NCBI GenBank assembly: GCA_902492205.1
Contig: CABUKU010000042.1
Span: 1 to 17,527, forward strand
Direction: 5' to 3'
Origin: an uncultured Bacteroides sp.
GTDB lineage: Bacteria; Bacteroidota; Bacteroidia; Bacteroidales; Bacteroidaceae
Length of the DNA stretch: 17,527 nt
The position numbers were made by a program, and so were the translations under genes. The notes under the pieces are model-generated. The model ran no database searches, was not told the origin of the DNA, and saw nothing but the letters and a program-made list of their open reading frames with translations. Shown here piece after piece: positions 1 to 5,155 of this stretch (its first letter is position 1; each line of letters begins with the position of its first letter).

Positions 1-54
1 CCCCTCTTGAGAGACTGTGTAAAAACTAGTTTTTACACAGTCTCTCAAGAGGGG
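1..54. terminator. 54-bp perfect palindrome, probable terminator downstream of proS
   Basis: The two 27-base halves are exact reverse complements centred on CTAG (26-29), with arms starting CCCCTCTTGAGAGACTG. It begins 15 bases past the proS stop codon, so a bidirectional intrinsic terminator is the simplest reading. In RNA it would form a very long stem with almost no loop, and the sequence after it on the minus strand is outside the window, so a U-tract cannot be checked. An origin from insertion-sequence ends joined in inverted orientation is an alternative. Confidence 0.6.
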
Positions 55-69
55 AAAAGAGAAATTCTA

Positions 70-1560
70 TTAATAAGCTCTTGCAAACAAAACCCGACGT
101 GCGGAAGGTTTACCGGTAACCATACATTTACCCGGAGTGAGGCTTTCTTCGTCTGCCTCAAACGGAATGCAACGAATGGTTGCTTTGGTGTCTTCCTTAA
201 TCTTTTCTTCTGTTTCGGTAGTGCCGTCCCAGTGAGCAAGGATAAAGCCGCCTGCTTCGATCTTTTCTTTGAATTCTTCGTAAGAATCCACTTTAGTGAT
301 GTGTGAGTTACGGTAATCCAATGCTTTCTTATAGATATTTGCCTGAATCTCATCGAGCAGATTCTTCACGTATTCTTCAATGCCGTCGCAAGTTACGGTT
401 TCCTTTTCGAGCGTATCACGGCGCATCACTTCCATTGTGTTGTTCTCAAGGTCACGACCACCCATTACCAAACGAACAGGAACACCTTTCAATTCGTAAT
501 CGGCAAACTTGAATCCCGGACGTTTGTTGTCAGCATTGTCATATTTCACCGATATACCCATTGCTTTCAGGTTGGCAACAATACCGGCAACCTTTTCATC
601 GATCTGCTTCAACTGTTCATCGTTCTTGTAAATAGGAACGATAACTACTTGAATCGGAGCCAACTTCGGAGGAAGAACCAAACCGTTGTCGTCAGAGTGA
701 GTCATAATCAACGCACCCATCAGGCGGGTAGATACTCCCCATGAGGTAGCCCATACGTAATCGAGTTTGTTATTCTTGTCAACGAATTGTACGTTGAATG
801 CTTTAGCAAAGTTCTGACCGAGGAAATGGGATGTTCCGCACTGAAGTGCTTTACCGTCCTGCATCAATCCTTCGATAGTATATGTATCCAGTGCTCCGGC
901 AAAGCGTTCGTTGGCAGATTTCACACCTTTCACAACCGGAACAGCCATGAACTGCTCGGCAAAGTCGCCATAGACATGAAGCATTTTCTGTGCTTCTTCT
1001 TCGGCTTCTTCACGGGTTGCATGGGCTGTGTGTCCTTCTTGCCAAAGGAATTCGGCAGTACGCAGGAATAAGCGGGTACGCATTTCCCAACGCATCACGT
1101 TTGCCCACTGGTTGCAAAGGATGGGAAGGTCACGGTAAGAGTTAATCCAATTCTTATAAGTACTCCAGATAATTGTTTCGGAAGTGGGACGGATTATCAA
1201 CTCTTCTTCGAGTTTGGCAGCAGGATCTACAATTACGCCCGAACCGTCTTCCGCATTCTTCAAACGGTAGTGGGTAACAACGGCACACTCTTTCGCAAAG
1301 CCTTCTACGTGTTCTGCCTCACGGCTCAAATATGATTTGGGGATAAGCAGAGGGAAGTAAGCGTTTACGTGACCTGTTTCCTTAAACATATCGTCGAGTT
1401 GACGCTGCATTTTCTCCCAAATAGCATATCCGTAAGGTTTAATCACCATGCAACCACGAACCGGTGACTGTTCCGCCAAATCGGCTTTTACCACCAAGTC
1501 GTTATACCATTGAGAATAGTTTTCGCTTCTCTTGGTAAGTTCTTTCAGTTCCTTTGCCAT
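70..1560 (-). CDS. proS: prolyl-tRNA synthetase, archaeal/eukaryotic-like (type 3)
   Basis: This cytoplasmic class II aminoacyl-tRNA synthetase charges tRNA-Pro with proline. The 496-residue length fits the compact type-3 form, which lacks the long editing insertion of E. coli-type ProRS. Visible are RPTSET (124-129), motif 2 with its RxE-like core around RWEMRTRLF (157-165), the HTAHAT segment (177-182), and motif 3 around GVSTRLMGA (275-283). A HGTP-type anticodon-binding domain follows at about 303-405 and a C-terminal domain at 410-496. The protein ends in tyrosine, as in Thermus and archaeal ProRS, where the terminal carboxylate approaches the active site. Only two cysteines (C464, C479) remain in the C-terminal domain, so a four-Cys zinc site is unlikely. 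The ATG at 1558-1560 gives the conserved MAKELK start. A -7 promoter element lies at 1605-1612. Confidence 0.97.
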   Translation of the reverse strand: MAKELKELTKRSENYSQWYNDLVVKADLAEQSPVRGCMVIKPYGYAIWEKMQRQLDDMFKETGHVNAYFPLLIPKSYLSREAEHVEGFAKECAVVTHYRLKNAEDGSGVIVDPAAKLEEELIIRPTSETIIWSTYKNWINSYRDLPILCNQWANVMRWEMRTRLFLRTAEFLWQEGHTAHATREEAEEEAQKMLHVYGDFAEQFMAVPVVKGVKSANERFAGALDTYTIEGLMQDGKALQCGTSHFLGQNFAKAFNVQFVDKNNKLDYVWATSWGVSTRLMGALIMTHSDDNGLVLPPKLAPIQVVIVPIYKNDEQLKQIDEKVAGIVANLKAMGISVKYDNADNKRPGFKFADYELKGVPVRLVMGGRDLENNTMEVMRRDTLEKETVTCDGIEEYVKNLLDEIQANIYKKALDYRNSHITKVDSYEEFKEKIEAGGFILAHWDGTTETEEKIKEDTKATIRCIPFEADEESLTPGKCMVTGKPSARRVLFARAY

Positions 1561-1604
1561 TATAATATTCTGTTTTAAACGATTAATTTCTTTTGTTTAG
1601 CTCG

Positions 1605-1612
1605 CAAAATTA
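1605..1612 (-). promoter_or_regulatory. putative Bacteroidota -7 promoter element for proS
   Basis: The minus strand reads TAATTTTG, an exact TAnnTTTG match, 44 bases upstream of the proS ATG. No convincing TTTG -33 element lies at the expected distance, so the call rests on the -7 box alone. It sits in the 67-bp gap after the DUF6125-like gene, so proS may also receive read-through. Confidence 0.45.
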
Positions 1613-1627
1613 GTAAATTTCATCTAA

Positions 1628-2146
1628 CTATCCGTTATCTTTCAACGTAAATTTCCATGAGCAGGCACAAGTATTGTCCGTAATATCGGGATAGCAACTG
1701 ACAGCCTCGCACTCAAACCTCGAATCTATTACTTTTGCAAAATAAGTATATTCGATAATCCCTACCGATTTGCAGGGGTGAAACTCCATCCCTTTCCTTT
1801 GACGGGCATTCTGTACCCGGCAAAGGCATGTTCTGTATATTAATGTATTGCCATTGACAAGGATTTCATCATTATTCAAAGCTGAATAAAAACGATAAGC
1901 CAAAGCCTGCTTCAAGCCTTCGATGCCTGAATTATCGGGTAATTTCAGAAACTCTTTTATTCTCTTGGCTTCCACTTCGGTAAACCGTCGCCACGCATTG
2001 GCATCGTGTTCCATAGCCTCATCCATTCCGAACTTTTGCTCCACGGACTGAAACCACACTCCATCCATAGCCAACCAATTCTTTGCATACATCTGAACAA
2101 GTTCCAAGAGCTGTTCTTTTGATAATTCTTCAATCTTACTGAACAT
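1628..2146 (-). CDS. DUF6125-like cysteine-rich protein of unknown function
   Basis: This 172-residue soluble protein has no signal peptide or membrane segment. The N-terminal half is helical and contains NWLAMDGVWF (23-32) and an AMEHDANAW segment (44-52). The C-terminal part has seven cysteines (C107, C109, C125, C146, C151, C160, C162) in a pattern including TCLC, HPCKSVG and a final CAC. From memory this resembles DUF6125 proteins of anaerobes; the family assignment is by recognition, without a search. The cysteine spacing suggests metal or cofactor binding or redox chemistry, but no function is established. It is transcribed divergently from the TIGR02757 gene and lies 67 bp upstream of proS with no terminator between, so partial co-transcription is possible. 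The ATG at 2144-2146 sits shortly after a -7 promoter match. Confidence 0.8.
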   Translation of the reverse strand: MFSKIEELSKEQLLELVQMYAKNWLAMDGVWFQSVEQKFGMDEAMEHDANAWRRFTEVEAKRIKEFLKLPDNSGIEGLKQALAYRFYSALNNDEILVNGNTLIYRTCLCRVQNARQRKGMEFHPCKSVGIIEYTYFAKVIDSRFECEAVSCYPDITDNTCACSWKFTLKDNG

Positions 2147-2168
2147 AGCGGTATTTATTTAAGACCGG

Positions 2169-2176
2169 CAAAGGTA
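2169..2176 (-). promoter_or_regulatory. putative -7 element for the DUF6125-like gene
   Basis: The minus strand reads TACCTTTG, an exact TAnnTTTG match, 22 bases upstream of the ATG. That implies a very short leader. No clear -33 TTTG is seen. It is back-to-back with the plus-strand element at 2197-2204. Confidence 0.45.
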
Positions 2177-2196
2177 GCAAAACATTCATTTTTTCA

Positions 2197-2204
2197 TATC
2201 TTTG
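2197..2204 (+). promoter_or_regulatory. putative -7 element for the TIGR02757 gene
   Basis: The plus strand reads TATCTTTG, an exact TAnnTTTG match, 25 bases before the GTG start. This would give a leader of roughly 20 nucleotides. A matching -33 TTTG is not evident. Confidence 0.5.
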
Positions 2205-2229
2205 CTCTTCAAATAAAACATAAATACAA

Positions 2230-2973
2230 GTGATTATAGATATAAAAGACAAGCTGGACGAACTGGCTGCACATTACAATACTCCCTCTTTCATAGAAAG
2301 AGATCCGGTTCAGTTTCCGCGCCGGTTCAGTAAACTGCAAGACATTGAAGTGGCGGCTTTCCTCACTGCTACAATTTCATGGGGCAACAGAGCTTCTGTT
2401 CTCAAATCGGCAGAAAAGATGTTTGCCATGATGAACCATGCTCCTTATGATTATATTATGAATGAGGATTACCAGGCGTTGGGACGAAAAAACATCCACC
2501 GCACTTTCTTTGAACACGACCTGTTATATATATGCAGCGGATTGCATGAAATATATTCTAAATACAGCAGTTTGGAAGAGGTGTTTGCAGGCAAAGACCT
2601 ATGGGACGGCATCGTTTCTTTCCGAAGCATCATACAAGCAGCCAATGGCGGGATAAGTTGCAAACACATATCCAACCCCGATAAAAGTTCCACTTGCAAG
2701 CGCCTTCACATGGCTTTGCGCTGGCTCATCCGCCAAGACGGGATTGTAGATATAGGAGTATGGAAACAAATCTCTCCTTCAGAACTTTACATACCTTTGG
2801 ACGTACATGTAGCAAGAGTATCAAGAGAATTCGGAATAATGGAAAGGAAGTCAAACGACCGCAAGGCTGTCGAGGAATTAACTTCTAAGTTGCAAGAGCT
2901 AAATCCGGCAGATCCTATTGTTTATGATTTTGCTTTGTTCGGATTAGGAGAAGAAACGAAGCGGGATAAATAA
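2230..2973 (+). CDS. TIGR02757/DUF2400 family protein (possible HhH-GPD relative)
   Basis: This 247-residue cytoplasmic protein matches the TIGR02757 (DUF2400) pattern. It has YNTPSFIERDPVQFPRRF (16-33), then EVAAFLTATISWGNR (40-54), and a late PLDVHVARV segment (189-197) followed by a helical tail with DFALFGLGEE (233-242). The family has no established function. The D191-V-H193 segment and the following helix resemble the 'DTHVxRV' region of HhH-GPD base-excision enzymes such as endonuclease III. No canonical helix-hairpin-helix with catalytic lysine is apparent, so DNA repair activity is only inferred. The start is GTG at 2230-2232. An in-frame TAA at 2221-2223 rules out a longer protein, and the promoter at 2197-2204 agrees. 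It converges on the ferritin-like gene through the hairpin at 2973-3008. Confidence 0.9.
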   Translation: MIIDIKDKLDELAAHYNTPSFIERDPVQFPRRFSKLQDIEVAAFLTATISWGNRASVLKSAEKMFAMMNHAPYDYIMNEDYQALGRKNIHRTFFEHDLLYICSGLHEIYSKYSSLEEVFAGKDLWDGIVSFRSIIQAANGGISCKHISNPDKSSTCKRLHMALRWLIRQDGIVDIGVWKQISPSELYIPLDVHVARVSREFGIMERKSNDRKAVEELTSKLQELNPADPIVYDFALFGLGEETKRDK

Positions 2974-3008
2974 AAAGAGGACTGAACCACCCGGCCCAAT
3001 CCTCTTTT
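2973..3008. terminator. bidirectional hairpin terminator between convergent genes
   Basis: AAAAGAGGA (2973-2981) pairs exactly with TCCTCTTTT (3000-3008) around an 18-base loop. The A/T arm ends supply a U-tract in both directions. It starts at the last base of the TIGR02757 stop codon and lies 24 bases past the stop of the ferritin-like gene, so it can serve both. Confidence 0.85.
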
Positions 3009-3032
3009 ATGAAACAAAACAAATTGAAAAGA

Positions 3033-3545
3033 TTATTTTTTCAGAATATATTCTTTCATGTTAGCAATATCTTCCAAGTAATCCTGTAAGTCTTGTTCAT
3101 GGTCTTCTTCTTCGGCCAAGATATGTTTGGCAATGTCACAAGTAGTGAAATCCTTGCCATTTGTAAATTCTGCAATCTGCTGGTAACGCAAAATAGCGCA
3201 GCGTTCGGATGCAACGTTTTGCTTTAATAAAGTAACTGAATCAAATTCTGTCGGAGTAAGATATTTGCATCTTGCAAGTTCAAACCATTGTTTCGGATCG
3301 AGAACAGGAACACCGTCTAATTCCACAATGCGGTCTGCCAATAATTGTGCATGCTGTCTTTCTTCTTCTGCATGTTCTTCAAATTCGCTTTGTACATTGG
3401 AACGCATGGCACCTCTTACTATCAATGCACCTACCCAATACTGATAATAAGCCAGCCATTCTTCAGACAATGCAGCGTTAAGCTGTGATAAAAGTTCATC
3501 TACATCTAGTTTGCCTCTTAGAATTGCAACATTTTCCTTAGCCAT
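3033..3545 (-). CDS. dpsL: DpsL-type ferritin-like iron-storage/oxidative-protection protein
   Basis: This 170-residue four-helix-bundle protein has the full set of diiron ligands expected of a ferritin or bacterioferritin centre: E28 or E29, then E62 with H65 (ExxH), E114, and E146 with H149 (ExxH). Two cysteines near the centre, C93 and C116, match the thiol pair that distinguishes DpsL proteins, which resemble Dps in assembly but carry bacterioferritin-like centres. A DpsL of this kind is known in Bacteroides fragilis, where it protects against peroxide and stores iron. The role here is inferred by family. The ATG at 3543-3545 (MAKENV) is preferred over an in-frame upstream ATG at 3569 that would add eight residues from AT-rich leader. 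Its upstream region is shared with the divergent gene at 3703. A short inverted repeat (GTTTAA/TTAAAC, 3555-3567) lies in the leader; I see no clear operator. Confidence 0.9.
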   Translation of the reverse strand: MAKENVAILRGKLDVDELLSQLNAALSEEWLAYYQYWVGALIVRGAMRSNVQSEFEEHAEEERQHAQLLADRIVELDGVPVLDPKQWFELARCKYLTPTEFDSVTLLKQNVASERCAILRYQQIAEFTNGKDFTTCDIAKHILAEEEDHEQDLQDYLEDIANMKEYILKK

Positions 3546-3670
3546 AATCTTATAGTTTAAATTAAACAATTGTATACTTAAAACAAACCGCTCCTGTCTT
3601 TGTTCGGTGAACTTCCCTCCACTTTTACAATAATTAGCGAAATTATGCAGGAAAGATTGATTCTATTCTA

Positions 3671-3678
3671 TATCTTTG
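3671..3678 (+). promoter_or_regulatory. putative -7 element for the DUF4468-flavin reductase gene
   Basis: TATCTTTG is an exact TAnnTTTG match 24 bases upstream of the ATG at 3703. No clear -33 TTTG is present. The 157-bp gap at 3546-3702 also has to hold the divergent dpsL promoter, for which I see no confident -7 match. Confidence 0.5.
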
Positions 3679-3702
3679 TTTCAACTATTTTAATAAATTA
3701 CT

Positions 3703-4920
3703 ATGAAGTATTTATATTTATGCATCTTATTATGTCTCCCGACTCTTTTGTTTGCGCAAAACGAAGACCAGAAATATCTGGAGGGAGCAATTCCGGTAGT
3801 CGACGGAAGAGTTGTTTTCGCCAAAGAGTTCGTTACCCCTACTCTATCCCAAGACCAGATTTATGAATCAGTGCTTGCATGGGCACAAAACAGATTCAAA
3901 ATGAATGATGATTTCAAAAGCCGGGTTCTTTATTCAAACAAGGAAAAAGGTGAAATTGCCTGTTTGGGTGACGAATACATTGTCTTTTCTTCTTCTTTCC
4001 TTTCATTAGACCGGAGTGAAATGACTTACCGTGTGTCTGTTTATTGCTATCCGGGCAAATGTAAAATGGAAATAGAAAGCATACGTTATGTTTATGGTGG
4101 TAAAGGAAAAGACGCCGAGAAGTTCAGTGCAGAAGAATACATCACTGATGAAAATGCATTGAACAAGAACAAAACAAAGTTATCTTACGGAACCGGAAAA
4201 TTCCGCAAAGCTACAGTCAACTTGGTAGATGAACTTTATGAAGGTGTGAAAGCTGCACTTGGTGCCAATGTTGTAAGTAACAATACGGCTGTTATGCCTG
4301 CTGCAACGGTAGTTCCGGCTCAAACAGTAGTAACTGTTACTCCTGTAACTCCGACTGTAACAGAGGTTCCTGTTGCTAACAAAGTTGCTTCCAACCCTGT
4401 GATTGGCGGTGTTCTGCAAGGCTATAAGCAAATAGCTCCTGACAAAATACCGGGAAATATCATCAAAATGCTTACTGACGACTGGATGCTTGTAACAGCA
4501 GAAAACGATCAGAAATTTAACATGATGACTGCCAGTTGGGGCGGTTTGGGACATCTATACAACAAACCTGTTGCTTTCTGTTTCATCAACCCGGCACGCT
4601 ACACTCATCAGTTACTCGACAATGGAGATACTTACACACTCACATTCTATACAGAAACTTATCGGGATGTTTTGAAGTATTGCGGAAGCCATTCAGGAAA
4701 AGACGGTGATAAAGTACAAGCAACCGGACTGACTCCTATCACTACTCCCAACGGAAGTAAAGCATTTGGTGAAGCATGGCTTATCATAGAATGCAGAAAG
4801 TTAATTTCTCAACCGATCTATCCTAATGCAATGCATGATGCAAAGCTGAAACAGGAATGGGAAGGAAAACAAACCCATACTATGTATATAGGTGAAATTA
4901 TCGGTGTATGGGCTAAATAA
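3703..4920 (+). CDS. exported DUF4468 - flavin reductase-like fusion protein
   Basis: The 405-residue protein has three parts. A cleavable signal peptide (1-18, ending LFA before QN) lacks a lipobox, so export to the periplasm without a lipid anchor is predicted. Residues about 25-185 look like DUF4468, a Bacteroidota domain of unknown function, with VVFAKEF (37-43) and IYESVLAWAQNRF (53-65). A low-complexity T/V/P/A linker runs from about 190 to 230. Residues about 237-403 look like a flavin reductase-like FMN-binding split barrel, with DDWMLVTAE (259-267), NMMTASWGGLG (273-283), the R299-x-T301 segment after FINPA, and ECRKL near 363-367. The last domain is normally cytoplasmic, which makes the secretion signal unusual. 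No electron donor partner is adjacent. It ends just before the repeat/terminator region at 4940. Domain calls are by motif recognition; function is not established. Confidence 0.85.
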   Translation: MKYLYLCILLCLPTLLFAQNEDQKYLEGAIPVVDGRVVFAKEFVTPTLSQDQIYESVLAWAQNRFKMNDDFKSRVLYSNKEKGEIACLGDEYIVFSSSFLSLDRSEMTYRVSVYCYPGKCKMEIESIRYVYGGKGKDAEKFSAEEYITDENALNKNKTKLSYGTGKFRKATVNLVDELYEGVKAALGANVVSNNTAVMPAATVVPAQTVVTVTPVTPTVTEVPVANKVASNPVIGGVLQGYKQIAPDKIPGNIIKMLTDDWMLVTAENDQKFNMMTASWGGLGHLYNKPVAFCFINPARYTHQLLDNGDTYTLTFYTETYRDVLKYCGSHSGKDGDKVQATGLTPITTPNGSKAFGEAWLIIECRKLISQPIYPNAMHDAKLKQEWEGKQTHTMYIGEIIGVWAK

Positions 4921-4939
4921 CTAACAAACTATCTTATTT

Positions 4940-4978
4940 CAAACGTCAAGTCGATTGTAGCAAACGACTTGACGTTTG
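4940..4978 (+). terminator. intrinsic terminator after the DUF4468 fusion gene
   Basis: CAAACGTCAAGTCG (4940-4953) pairs perfectly with CGACTTGACGTTTG (4965-4978) across an 11-base loop, followed by TTT. It starts 20 bases after the stop codon. The hairpin consists of the first two units of the repeat array at 4940-5022. Confidence 0.7.
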
Positions 4979-5022
4979 TTTACAAACGACCTGTTGTTTT
5001 TCACAAACATCCAGTCGTTTAT
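4940..5022. repeat. degenerate 21-22 bp dyad repeat array (four units)
   Basis: Starts of the motif AAACG or AAACA occur at 4941, 4962, 4984 and 5005, so spacings are 21, 22 and 21 bases. The loose consensus is AAACGACNTGACGTTT; the second unit (4962-4977) is the best match and is itself a near-palindrome. The fourth unit is short and decayed. Unit two differs by one base over 16 from the first unit of the array at 12619-12706. Confidence 0.65.
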
Positions 5023-5092
5023 AAACACTCTCCACTGAACTGACTATGAAGTAAACATTTGAAAATAATTTATTCATTTTCTTTAAATATAG

Positions 5093-5131
5093 AAGAGGGG
5101 GATGTTTCCGCAATGGATACATCCCCCTCTT
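5093..5131 (-). terminator. hairpin terminator downstream of glgP
   Basis: AAGAGGGGGATGT (5093-5105) pairs exactly with ACATCCCCCTCTT (5119-5131). The 13-base loop can form a further small TCC/GGA stem. It lies 24 bases past the phosphorylase stop. On the minus strand the downstream run is TATATTTAAAG, a modest U-tract; on the plus strand it is TTTCTTATATTT, so it may act both ways. The rest of the 4921-5155 gap holds only the repeat array. Confidence 0.8.
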
Positions 5132-5155
5132 TCTTATATTTGTATGCTTATCGGA

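Noticed and set aside
3543..3569. Longer start for the ferritin-like gene at 3569
   Set aside because: The extra eight residues come from AT-rich leader containing a small inverted repeat; MAKENV at 3545 gives the normal DpsL length.
3703..3760. Lipoprotein signal on the DUF4468 fusion
   Set aside because: The cysteines at residues 7 and 11 lie within the hydrophobic core without an L-[A/S]-[G/A]-C lipobox; a type I site after LFA is better.
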